37,991 nucleotides of DNA, from positions 1 to 37,991 of IMG/VR virus record IMGVR_UViG_3300030107_003216; one strand, 5' to 3'. The position numbers and the translations under genes were made by a program. Positions 8,209 through 16,075 of the stretch are shown one piece after another. The stretch's first letter is position 1. The number at the start of each line of letters is the position of its first letter. A model generated the notes under the pieces. It saw only the letters and a program-made list of their open reading frames with translations, was not told the origin of the DNA and did no database searches. The DNA is from a virus.

Positions 8209-8850
8209 ATGACTTGGCAAAATATACTAAAGATGAAAAACCCTGTTTTTGGGTCGATGATGGAACCTTTGCAGTTTAATTCACAAATGAAATATAAATT
8301 GCAAAGAATGTGTAGGGCTGGTAAAGAACACCTTGTAAAAAAATTAGAGCCTTTTAATAAAACAGTTAAAGTACATAGTATGCAATTGGATGAGAAAAGA
8401 GATACCAACCTTTTGTCATTTTGCACTGCTCATGCTTATCTTAATGATTATGAAATGGATGCCATGTATGGTGATGTTCCTTTCCCTTCGGAATTTAAGG
8501 GCGTAGTTAAAAGAATTAAAGAAGTATTCAATGAATCAATTAGAATTTGCCAAGATGCTAAATCTGCTAAGACCGAAGCAGGGCGCAAGGAAGAATACAT
8601 TAAACTCATAAAAGATGTTGTGGAGGGAACTGATAGAAGGAGTAAATTAGACCTTCTTAATGAAAAATTTGCTTATGACGATTTTGAAAAGTATATTCCT
8701 TTAGAAGATAGAACTTGGAAAGGAGATTATAATTACGCTTGGAATTTCAAGTTTGATGAAGATGAAATAAAAGAATATCCTCCAAAAATGGGAGAAACAA
8801 CAAAGGAATACAATGAAAGATTAGTTGATGAAGGAGTATATTTATTTTAG
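8209..8850 (+). CDS. Unknown 213-aa protein with N-terminal MTWxxIxK peptide
   Basis: Start chosen at ATG 8209, one base after the portal stop. An ATG at 8158 in the same frame would overlap the portal by 50 nt and would bury the shared peptide MTWQNILK, which occurs at true N-termini elsewhere. The first 24 nt are nearly identical to those of the zinc-finger gene at 2415 (22 of 24). The rest is alpha-helical and charged, ending DEGVYLF, with no domain I recognise. Position after the portal would suit a minor head protein (SPP1 gp7-like role), but no sequence motif confirms this. Confidence 0.85.
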   Translation: MTWQNILKMKNPVFGSMMEPLQFNSQMKYKLQRMCRAGKEHLVKKLEPFNKTVKVHSMQLDEKRDTNLLSFCTAHAYLNDYEMDAMYGDVPFPSEFKGVVKRIKEVFNESIRICQDAKSAKTEAGRKEEYIKLIKDVVEGTDRRSKLDLLNEKFAYDDFEKYIPLEDRTWKGDYNYAWNFKFDEDEIKEYPPKMGETTKEYNERLVDEGVYLF

Positions 8851-8862
8851 AAAGGTGATTAA

Positions 8863-9087
8863 ATGACAGAAGATTTAAGACAAAAAGAAATAAGATTGAA
8901 AAAAGAATTGGCACAAGTGAAAGCAATAAACGCTAACGCTGATACCAAATTAAGAAAGACAAAGGACTTCAGCGTTGGAGTACCGCAAGATACTACACAT
9001 AAGGCTAAACCTGTTTCAGCAGATGTTCCCGATGTAGTTACTCTGCCACCAAAGCACAGAAACAAAAAAGAAAATATTCCATTCTGA
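8863..9087 (+). CDS. Small charged protein, unknown function
   Basis: A 74-residue protein with an N-terminal charged helix (residues 1-30) and a Pro/Val-rich, probably disordered C-terminal half. The ribosome site AAAGGTGATTAA gives a clear start. Its stop is fused to the next ribosome site (TGAGGTG). No domain recognised. It is part of the run of uncharacterised head-module genes between portal and ligase. Confidence 0.75.
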   Translation: MTEDLRQKEIRLKKELAQVKAINANADTKLRKTKDFSVGVPQDTTHKAKPVSADVPDVVTLPPKHRNKKENIPF

Positions 9088-9096
9088 GGTGACTAA

Positions 9097-11184
9097 ATGT
9101 TTTTTGAATTGTCTAAAGATAAATCTTTACTTTATGTTCTAAGTAAAGTTGAATTGGATGATGAAACAAGAGAGTTAGTTACTGCTAAGGCAAGTGCCGG
9201 AGAAATCAAGAAGTCTTTGATTAAAAACATTAATCCTTCTAATATGTTTCAATATAGAAAGTATATTGATATTGCTAAAAAAGAAGAAGATTATGGTGAA
9301 TTAGAGGGAGATGTTCGCTATCGTGGTGCGGCTACTTCAAGGCAAGCACAAGTTGATGCAGGTAAAGGGAGAGGAAATATTTCAGAAGCCGAACAACGAA
9401 GATTAATGGCCGAAGGTTCAGCAGAAGCAATTTCAGCAGAAGCAAGGCAAAAAACCGGAGAAGCAAATAGGCAGAATTCACTTCAGAGAGAAATTCTAAC
9501 CTATGAAGAATTAATTCCTAAATTAAGAGAAATGATTAGGACTATTGAAATATCTGATGTTCTTTCAGACCAAAAACTAATTTCTGGCCAAAGTCCATAT
9601 AAAAATGTGACTAAAACTAAATCTGAAAGACTCATAACTACTTTGGTCGCTCTAAAGAAAGAAGGTAATTATCTGATTAAAAGAGCAAGTGAATTTACTG
9701 AAGGCGGAGATTTTCCTATTTATTCTGGTAAAATGTATAAAAAGAAAAAGAATCAATATACAAAGAAAAAAAGCAAAAGAGAAATAAACATTCACGATAT
9801 GAACAATACTCTGTTAGAATTATCTAAGGCTAAATTAGATAACCATGATGTTGATTTATTGACAACGCTTGGTGAAATTCATTTAGAGAAGTTTAATGCT
9901 GAAGCAAAGGCATTACAAAATATTCCGAGCGTAAGAAGAGATTTGAGTACCTTGCGACAAAGACTCAAAGATAGAGATACTAAAGGCCATGTTGAAACAT
10001 ACAAAAGAGCGAGAACAAATCTTCGCCAAACAATTAAAGGTGCTAAAAAATACTTAGAATCTTTAGAAAATAATTTAGAAGAAATTAAACAATATAGTAA
10101 AAATTTGGAAGAATTACCAGAAGAAACTATTCGTCAAGAAATAGAAGATAGAATTGCTAATGAAGTAAAAGAGATTAAAGTTAAACTATCTAATCTTGTT
10201 GTGAGAGAAACAGAAGAAGGCAGAAAAATAATTGTTCCTAAAAGAAAAGTAACTGCTCGTAAAGATAAACAAGGAAAAAGAATATTTGAAGAAGGAACAG
10301 AAAGACCATCTCCTGACCCAAGAGTAAAAGAAACTTCTTTAGATATTGCCGACCTTGGAGAAATTGAAGATGTTCCAGAATATTTTACAGAATTACTTGA
10401 CAGAATACAAGAAATGAGAAACAATTTACCTAAAGAAATAAAAGAAGAAATAGGTAAAGTATCAGATAGATTAGAAGAAAATAACAAAAAAATAGATGGG
10501 CTATTATCTAAATTCAATGTTAAATTTTTGAGAGATTTAAGCGACATAGTTGAAAAAACGGATGCTCTTATTGATAAAACGGATGAAGTAAAATTACCAT
10601 CTAAGAGTTTATCATCGTCTTTGACAGAATCGAGCAGAATGCTAAGTAATCTTGTTGATTCAATTAAAAAACTATTTAGAGAAATAGAAGATATGGGAGA
10701 AGAAGCCAAAAAAGAATGGAAAGATTGGCTTAAACAAGGTCAATCAAAAAAGCCTTCTGCTCATTCTTCTGATATGGTAGGAGTTGATATGAAAGGAATA
10801 AAAGACCTTTTGGTTATTGTACCAGACATGGCAACAAAACAATTAGAAGATTTAGGATTGAAAGAATCTGATATTAAGCAAGCCAATATTCTTGTTGGGG
10901 AAATTACAGGTTTAATTCCTGCAATTAATGATGCTATTAAAAGAACAGAAGATTCTATACCAAGTGCAGAAGTTGATACTACGGTAACTCCTGAACAGAG
11001 AAAAAAAGATTTCGAGGAAACAAGAGAATATACCACTCGACCCGAAGTTGGCAGAAGAGAATATGATTATAGTGAGGCCGGAGAATCTTGGTTGGAAGGA
11101 GAAAGTGAAGAAGATAGACAAAGATATTTACAAAGCCAACAAAGAGCAAAAGACAGAAAAAAAGCAAAGGAGGAAGAAGAATGA
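9097..11184 (+). CDS. Large coiled-coil structural protein, unknown
   Basis: A 695-residue, very Lys/Glu-rich protein. Predicted coiled coils occur around residues 240-345 and 425-560. A basic KKKKNQYTKKKSKR patch lies near residue 215, and the C-terminus is charged and disordered. Residues 75-125 are Ala/Gln/Arg-rich (ATSRQAQVDAGKGRGN). There is no recognised enzyme motif. Start at ATG 9097 with GAGGTGACTAA overlapping the upstream stop; its own stop overlaps the next ATG (ATGA). A long coiled-coil protein between portal and capsid genes could be an internal or ejected virion protein, a scaffold-like factor, or a portal-vertex protein. The sequence alone does not separate these. Confidence 0.85.
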   Translation: MFFELSKDKSLLYVLSKVELDDETRELVTAKASAGEIKKSLIKNINPSNMFQYRKYIDIAKKEEDYGELEGDVRYRGAATSRQAQVDAGKGRGNISEAEQRRLMAEGSAEAISAEARQKTGEANRQNSLQREILTYEELIPKLREMIRTIEISDVLSDQKLISGQSPYKNVTKTKSERLITTLVALKKEGNYLIKRASEFTEGGDFPIYSGKMYKKKKNQYTKKKSKREINIHDMNNTLLELSKAKLDNHDVDLLTTLGEIHLEKFNAEAKALQNIPSVRRDLSTLRQRLKDRDTKGHVETYKRARTNLRQTIKGAKKYLESLENNLEEIKQYSKNLEELPEETIRQEIEDRIANEVKEIKVKLSNLVVRETEEGRKIIVPKRKVTARKDKQGKRIFEEGTERPSPDPRVKETSLDIADLGEIEDVPEYFTELLDRIQEMRNNLPKEIKEEIGKVSDRLEENNKKIDGLLSKFNVKFLRDLSDIVEKTDALIDKTDEVKLPSKSLSSSLTESSRMLSNLVDSIKKLFREIEDMGEEAKKEWKDWLKQGQSKKPSAHSSDMVGVDMKGIKDLLVIVPDMATKQLEDLGLKESDIKQANILVGEITGLIPAINDAIKRTEDSIPSAEVDTTVTPEQRKKDFEETREYTTRPEVGRREYDYSEAGESWLEGESEEDRQRYLQSQQRAKDRKKAKEEEE

Positions 11185-11543
11185 CAACATGGGATTATTA
11201 CGGAGAAGGAGAAGAATTTATTCTAAAAGAGAAAAAAGATTCTCCTAAAGATATTCTTGATTCTTTAGATGCTAAACAAAAAAAGAGAATCAAAAAGACA
11301 ATTCAAGCGGCTTCTCCAACAGAATTTTTTGGACAGGATTTTACCAAGTTAGGTGAATTAATTGATACTCTCAAAGAATTAGATTTAACTAAATCAGATA
11401 AAAAACTGAATAAGAAAATGAAATCTATGGATGAGCGCAATATTGATATTGTAGCCACCGCTACAAAACTTCGCAAGGAATATGAATTGCTATATCGCCA
11501 ATTGTATGATTTAGTATATGGCAAAAAGAAAAAGGAGGACTAA
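11181..11543 (+). CDS. Small helical protein, unknown function
   Basis: A 120-residue Lys-rich helical protein starting MTTWDYYGEG. The ATG at 11181 overlaps the stop of the coiled-coil gene, and AAAGGAGGAAGA upstream is a strong ribosome site. The middle (about residues 40-75) contains alternating Leu/Lys heptads. No named domain. The overlap and tight packing indicate co-expression with the 695-aa protein, perhaps as a partner. Confidence 0.8.
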   Translation: MTTWDYYGEGEEFILKEKKDSPKDILDSLDAKQKKRIKKTIQAASPTEFFGQDFTKLGELIDTLKELDLTKSDKKLNKKMKSMDERNIDIVATATKLRKEYELLYRQLYDLVYGKKKKED

Positions 11544-11545
11544 TT

Positions 11546-11785
11546 ATGTGGAGAGATTTGATTAAAGTTGATGAAGATAGTAAAGATGAAAGATACAAAA
11601 GATTCAAACAAGCCCAACGAAATTGGAGAATGGGTGATAAAAGAAGAGGTGCTACTCGAAAACCCGACCAGCCAAAATATAGGTGTGCTATGTGCGGAGT
11701 AGCATTAAGTAAATATAATAAAGAACACCAAAAAAATAAGATAAATTATTGTAAAACTTGTAAAAAAGTGAGAGAAAAGAGATGA
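11546..11785 (+). CDS. 79-aa zinc-ribbon protein with MWxxLIK start
   Basis: Begins MWRDLIK, a one-residue-shorter version of the shared N-terminal peptide, followed by a strongly basic stretch. It ends in a zinc ribbon with Cys47/Cys50 (CAMC) and Cys69/Cys72 (CKTC). Ribosome site AAGGAGGACTAATT. The combination of the W-x-x-[IL]-x-K peptide with a small zinc module mirrors the 58-aa gene at 2415. It may bind nucleic acid through the basic residues; function otherwise unknown. Confidence 0.8.
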   Translation: MWRDLIKVDEDSKDERYKRFKQAQRNWRMGDKRRGATRKPDQPKYRCAMCGVALSKYNKEHQKNKINYCKTCKKVREKR

Positions 11786-11789
11786 TATT

Positions 11790-12038
11790 ATGACAGAAGA
11801 AAAAACAATTAATGAAGAATTATTGCAGATAATTAAAGCCTTAACTTCAAAAGTCGAGGCATTGGAAAAAACAATTTATGCAAAAGATAGCATTCTTATG
11901 AAAGCCGGTTTCGTTGTAACGGATAGCCCAACACCTGCTATGGATAATTCTATTGGTACTCCAACAGGAATGCCAAAGGATATTTCAACAATGGATTGGT
12001 CGGAAATACATAAGATGGTTGAAAATGTTGAGGGATAA
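11790..12038 (+). CDS. 82-aa protein with scaffold-like C-terminal peptide
   Basis: Residues 4-35 form a predicted coiled coil (LLQIIKALTSKVEALEK). Then comes a Pro/Gly/Thr-rich linker (SPTPAMDNSIGTPTGMP), and the C-terminus is MDWSEIHKMVENVEG. The same ending, MDWNDIHKMVGGI, closes the protease-scaffold fusion encoded at 14842-16074. Because scaffold C-termini commonly contact the coat protein, this small protein may bind the capsid lattice through the shared peptide; that is inference. Start at ATG 11790 after GATGATATT. It belongs to the small-gene run before the ligase. Confidence 0.8.
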   Translation: MTEEKTINEELLQIIKALTSKVEALEKTIYAKDSILMKAGFVVTDSPTPAMDNSIGTPTGMPKDISTMDWSEIHKMVENVEG

Positions 12039-12040
12039 AT

Positions 12041-12277
12041 ATGCCAGAAAGAGTAACTAAAGAAGAAAGAGTAGTTAGCCTTGCTATTGAAAAAGCGAGA
12101 GCCGCAAAAGAAGAATTGTCACTTTCATTAAATGACAATAACAGAAGTCCAGAAAAAGCGGATTCTGAAGTTGTTAAAGTAAAGCGACCTAAAGCGGAGA
12201 ACGCTAAAAACCTAATACCTAAGAACCAAGATAAAGAAGGTTATGGATTAGGCGGGCAAATGGTTGATTACGATTAG
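12041..12277 (+). CDS. Small basic protein, unknown function
   Basis: A 78-residue Lys/Glu-rich protein, helical at the N-terminus and likely disordered after residue 30. The ATG follows GAGGGATAAAT and lies 2 nt after the upstream stop. No motif recognised. Coupled translation and packing make it a credible gene; role unknown. Confidence 0.7.
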   Translation: MPERVTKEERVVSLAIEKARAAKEELSLSLNDNNRSPEKADSEVVKVKRPKAENAKNLIPKNQDKEGYGLGGQMVDYD

Positions 12278-12288
12278 AAGTGATATAG

Positions 12289-14802
12289 ATGAAATTAGGT
12301 TCTATCGAAAAAGATAGACAACCTTCTATCGAAATTATTCGTTTGTTTGAAAAAACAAGGGTTGCCTATCTATCAGCAAGGCACGACCCCAAAGAATATG
12401 GGAGTCGCTGGCGTAAAGCAGTTGAATTGATAGAAGAATCTTATGAAGAATTAGATGCAGCAGGTAAAGAATTAAAGAATTTTATTGATGCTGAGGATTT
12501 TGATGATAAAGAAATTAATAATGTTGAATCAAATCAAGCAAAGGAATTATATGAAAAAATTAAGTTAGTTAGATATAATTCTGATTTAGTTGCTGACCCT
12601 TTCGCTAAAAGATTCAAAGGTAGTGTTCTTGAGGAATTAATGAATAATCCCGAATCTATGGTTAAATTCGTGCATTATGCGTTAAGGAACAACACTAAAG
12701 CATTAACTCCTTCAGCATATGCAATAAAAGACATGGAACCCGACGATTTAACGGAGGGTTTAGAGGGTCTTGACCTACAATCTGACGACATAGCCCTGTA
12801 TATTATTGAGCATTATGGGGATGGAAAAGACTCAAAGAAGGTCGAAAAGAAGGTAAAAGCGGCCATGGATATGTTGCAGTTAATCTTTTTCTCTCAACAT
12901 GAAGAAGAAGAATGGGAGGAATTGAAGGACATCGAGATGAAGAAGTCTGAAAAGAAGTCCGAAGATGAGAAGTCTATTAGTGATTTCATTATTCCCAATA
13001 AACCAATGTATCGCATATTTGAGATTGACGACCTAAAAGAATTAAAAGGCTTTAGTGGCCAATGGTATGTTCAAGAAAAATATGATGGTATGCGTGTGCA
13101 ATTGCACAAGTTAGATAACTCAATAAAGGTGTATTCGTATAATAAGAAAAACATTACTGATAAGTGTAAAGACATTGTTAGTGAATTGAGAAAGAAACAT
13201 TTCGGTGACTGTATTTTAGATGCTGAATTGATTTTATTTTCCGGTGATGATGCACTGCATCGAGCAGATACTATTGCTCATGTATTCAAAGATAAATACA
13301 AAGATGCTAAACTAAGATGTCATGTTTTTGATATTATGCGACATGATGAGCAGACTTTATTAGATGAAGAATTAGAAAATAGAATGGGTATTATGTTCAA
13401 CAATTATTCTGCTCATTCTTCTGAACATTTAGTTTTCCCATCAAAAAAAGATACTCGAATGGCAGACAGTCTAAAAGATATTGACGAGTATGCTAAGAAA
13501 ATAATGGACATGCCGACTGCTGAAGGAGTTGTAATTAAAGACGCTACTTCAACATATTATTTAGGTGCGAGAAAGAATCCTAAATGGGTTAAGTGGAAAA
13601 AGTTTGTTGATATAGATGTTATTGTATTAGATAAAACAAAGACTAAGAGTAATATGAATTCTTATGTTCTTGGTGTTGATATTGGTACTGAAGATATGGA
13701 TAATAAATTCATTAAAGAAATAGACGGTAAAAAATACATGAATGTTGGTAAAGCATTGAATACTAAAATCTCTGCCAATGTCGGTGATATTGTTCGTGTT
13801 AAAGTGGATGAAGTAAAAAAGACAGGCGACAGATATACTTTGTATTCTGCTAAAGTAATAGAGATTCCCGAAGTTGAAATGCCAGACAAATTAGTAACTT
13901 TGGAATTTTTATCTCAAGATACTAAAAAGTCATTAAACTATAATGTGGATGCTTTGAAAAAAGGAGTACAGATTACAGACCATATACATGGAGAAGCCAA
14001 CCTATTGATTAAGTTTGATACAGAAGGATTGGTATTCTATTCTTTTGAAGAAAATAATCTTATGGCGAAGAATGCTCTTTTAGATATTGATGTTTGGAAA
14101 ACACAAGTTGAAGAGATTATGAAAACTAAACAGGCTAATTTAACATTAACCATATTTAGATATTTGAAAGACAATGGGCCTAAGCCTGTAAATGAATTGC
14201 ATAATTACTTAATGAAAGAGGCATCAGATTTATACAAAGACATCTTAGAGGGTAAAGCACAGAAATTAAAAGAATGGGCGAATCTAAGAGATGGTATTAC
14301 TTTTGTAAATAATAAACTTCAAGCAGATGAAGATAAGATACTTCAAGAAACTGAAGAAATTAAAAAAGAATATAAAACTCCTAAAGAAAAAAGAAGTGGC
14401 CCATTCAAAATATATGCAAGACAAGACGACAATGTTACTCTATCAATTAAATTAGATGATGAAACAATTAATTGGACTATTGATTTAGAGAACGAAAAAG
14501 AGTTGTTTGATTTATTTGGTGCGGCTGGAAAGTACCCTGCTGAAGTGTCCTCTAACATAGAAAAGGAAAAAGTCATTGATAGCGGTACTGTTGAATTAGG
14601 TGTCCAAAGACATGGGTATCACGAATATATGTTGGATGGAAATAAATTCCAAACTAAGTTGCATGTTAGATACTTGCCTGTTAAGGGAGAAAAGATGTGG
14701 CTTGCATGGACAGGGTATGAACAAAAACCAGCAGACCCCAATACAGATGAGGGCATATGGAATATTTACGAAGATAAGTATTCTAAAGTGAAAATACCGT
14801 GA
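12289..14802 (+). CDS. ATP-dependent DNA ligase with extra C-terminal domains
   Basis: Seals nicks in duplex DNA using ATP. Nucleotidyltransferase motifs: I, EKYDGMR with catalytic Lys264; III, ILDAELIL with Glu313; IV, EGVVIK with Glu412 and Lys417; V, KWVKWKK at 432-438. An OB-fold region follows to about residue 535. Residues 1-230 are helical and may be a diverged DNA-binding domain. Beyond the OB fold there is a winged-helix-like stretch (about 613-690). Residues 702-837 loosely recall LigD 3'-phosphoesterase (DSGTVELGVQRHGYHEYML, then RYLPVKGEKMWLAWT); this is weak. Length 837 is well above the usual 550-600 for archaeal ligases. Its place between head genes, next to the protease, is odd for a replication gene and suggests late expression. 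Confidence 0.9.
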   Translation: MKLGSIEKDRQPSIEIIRLFEKTRVAYLSARHDPKEYGSRWRKAVELIEESYEELDAAGKELKNFIDAEDFDDKEINNVESNQAKELYEKIKLVRYNSDLVADPFAKRFKGSVLEELMNNPESMVKFVHYALRNNTKALTPSAYAIKDMEPDDLTEGLEGLDLQSDDIALYIIEHYGDGKDSKKVEKKVKAAMDMLQLIFFSQHEEEEWEELKDIEMKKSEKKSEDEKSISDFIIPNKPMYRIFEIDDLKELKGFSGQWYVQEKYDGMRVQLHKLDNSIKVYSYNKKNITDKCKDIVSELRKKHFGDCILDAELILFSGDDALHRADTIAHVFKDKYKDAKLRCHVFDIMRHDEQTLLDEELENRMGIMFNNYSAHSSEHLVFPSKKDTRMADSLKDIDEYAKKIMDMPTAEGVVIKDATSTYYLGARKNPKWVKWKKFVDIDVIVLDKTKTKSNMNSYVLGVDIGTEDMDNKFIKEIDGKKYMNVGKALNTKISANVGDIVRVKVDEVKKTGDRYTLYSAKVIEIPEVEMPDKLVTLEFLSQDTKKSLNYNVDALKKGVQITDHIHGEANLLIKFDTEGLVFYSFEENNLMAKNALLDIDVWKTQVEEIMKTKQANLTLTIFRYLKDNGPKPVNELHNYLMKEASDLYKDILEGKAQKLKEWANLRDGITFVNNKLQADEDKILQETEEIKKEYKTPKEKRSGPFKIYARQDDNVTLSIKLDDETINWTIDLENEKELFDLFGAAGKYPAEVSSNIEKEKVIDSGTVELGVQRHGYHEYMLDGNKFQTKLHVRYLPVKGEKMWLAWTGYEQKPADPNTDEGIWNIYEDKYSKVKIP

Positions 14803-14804
14803 GT

Positions 14805-14812
14805 TTTATATA
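14805..14812 (+). promoter_or_regulatory. Candidate archaeal TATA box for protease/capsid operon
   Basis: TTTATATA lies in the 39-nt gap between the ligase stop and the protease start, one of the widest gaps in the window. A transcription start 26-27 nt from the box centre would fall near 14835, giving a leader of about 6-8 nt before the ATG at 14842. That fits a near-leaderless archaeal mRNA and would explain why this gene lacks the GGTGAT ribosome site its neighbours have. No clear BRE is seen. Confidence 0.5.
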
Positions 14813-14841
14813 CTGAACGCAAATGATAGGGGTTGAGAAGA

Positions 14842-16074
14842 ATGGTATCGGCAGTAATGGCTACTCGTTCTAATGATTTCAGAATACTCAAAAGCGACGA
14901 TTTAATGATTGGAGGATATGCAAGCATCGAAATCGTTGATAAGCAAAATGACTTAATCACCCTCAAAGCACTACAAGAAGCAGTAAATGGCTATATGGAG
15001 AACCCAAAATTTAGAAATGTAATGACAAATCATTCAAATGTTCAAGTAGGAGAAGTAGTAAAATCATATCGAGATAAGAATGGAAAACTATGGAAAACAG
15101 AAGTTGATGATGTTGGATTCTTTGTAGTAATTAAATTAAGAGATGATATAGAAAAAGCCAAGGAAATTAATAGAGGCATTAGAAAAGGTTCATTGAGGTC
15201 ATTTAGTATTGGAGGACAAGCAATTCATAAGGTGAAGAAAAAGCATCCAGAATTAGGTGAATATAACGAAATCAGTAAATTGGAATTACATGAAGTAACA
15301 ATCTGTGAAAAAGGAATTAACCCCGAAGCAAAATTTGATATTCTAAAACAAGAAAAAGAGGCGAAAAACATGAGTAAATTGGAAAAAGCATTGGCAGAAT
15401 TAGACACTCTAATGGAGGAAGTTAATATGCTACGAAAAGAAGAAGAAGAAATAGATAAGGACATGCCGGAGGAAAAAGAAGCGGCTATGCCAGAAATGAA
15501 AGAAGCAGGTCATGGCGCAGGTCACGATGACAAAGAATTGACAGATACAGAAATGGCTGAATATATGGATGAAACAGGAGAGTTTGATGATAGAAAGAAT
15601 GCGGCAGTGCTTTCAACTCTTGATGGCGCAGGTGTCGAAATTGGCGAGCCAGCAAACCGTATAGTAATTAGCGGTGGCAAACCAACTGCAACTGATATGC
15701 CGGTAGTTAAGGCATTTGATAACAGAGAATTGGAAACACTTGATTTGTCAGTTTCTAACATTGAGAAAGCATATGAGGCTTTCCGCCAAGAGCAATTGGA
15801 AAAGATTGCATACGATAATCTTCAAAAGAGATTTGAAGCAAGATTCGAGTCTGAAAAGAACACAAAAGAATCTATTCTTGCTAAGTCGCAATATGATGCG
15901 GCTTCAGAAATTGCATCCCTAAAGGATGAATTTACACAACTACGAAAGTCTTTGACTGCTGAAAAGGAAACAATCCTAAAGGCACAAGAAGAATCTTCAG
16001 TCACACTACCAACATTGGATGAAATTGCAGATATGGATTGGAATGACATTCACAAGATGGTTGGGGGAATTTAA
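14842..16074 (+). CDS. Prohead maturation protease fused to scaffold
   Basis: Residues 1-170 are an XkdF/S78-type prohead serine protease: His64 in NHSNVQVGEVV, the Ser in SLRSFSIGG (Ser122 in FSIGG), and the ELHEVTICEKG strand. Residues about 177-410 are acidic and helical, as in fused scaffolding domains, and end MDWNDIHKMVGGI. The protein would template capsid assembly and then cleave itself and the coat N-terminal region. Start: ATG 14842 is preferred over a TTG at 14833 because AGGGG lies 9 nt upstream of the ATG and a TATA box is suitably placed. An internal ATG at 15370, just at the domain boundary, may also produce scaffold alone. The stop is 1 nt before the capsid gene. Confidence 0.85.
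   Translation: MVSAVMATRSNDFRILKSDDLMIGGYASIEIVDKQNDLITLKALQEAVNGYMENPKFRNVMTNHSNVQVGEVVKSYRDKNGKLWKTEVDDVGFFVVIKLRDDIEKAKEINRGIRKGSLRSFSIGGQAIHKVKKKHPELGEYNEISKLELHEVTICEKGINPEAKFDILKQEKEAKNMSKLEKALAELDTLMEEVNMLRKEEEEIDKDMPEEKEAAMPEMKEAGHGAGHDDKELTDTEMAEYMDETGEFDDRKNAAVLSTLDGAGVEIGEPANRIVISGGKPTATDMPVVKAFDNRELETLDLSVSNIEKAYEAFRQEQLEKIAYDNLQKRFEARFESEKNTKESILAKSQYDAASEIASLKDEFTQLRKSLTAEKETILKAQEESSVTLPTLDEIADMDWNDIHKMVGGI
15370..16074 (+). other. Possible nested scaffold reading frame (Nu3-like)
   Basis: In-frame ATG at 15370 within the protease-scaffold gene (codon 177), preceded by GAGGCGAAAAAC, the same GAGGCG core used at the starts at 17815 and 18926. It opens MSKLEKALAELD at the exact junction between protease and acidic helical domain and would give a 234-residue scaffold with the MDWNDIHKMV ending. 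Phage lambda makes its scaffold Nu3 this way inside the protease gene C. Inference from position and ribosome-site likeness. Confidence 0.4.
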
Positions 16075-16075
16075 G

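Noticed and set aside
10134-10709. Minus-strand open frame of 191 codons opposite the coiled-coil gene
   Set aside because: It mirrors a Lys/Glu-rich plus-strand gene and gives a Ser/Leu-rich product with no ribosome site; typical antisense shadow.
11048-11248. Plus-strand 66-codon frame across the end of the 695-aa gene
   Set aside because: Overlaps two coding frames with good ribosome sites and has none itself.
16019-16075. Upstream in-frame start for the capsid protein
   Set aside because: It would overlap the protease-scaffold by 56 nt and lacks a ribosome site; ATG 16076 is preceded by GGGGG.
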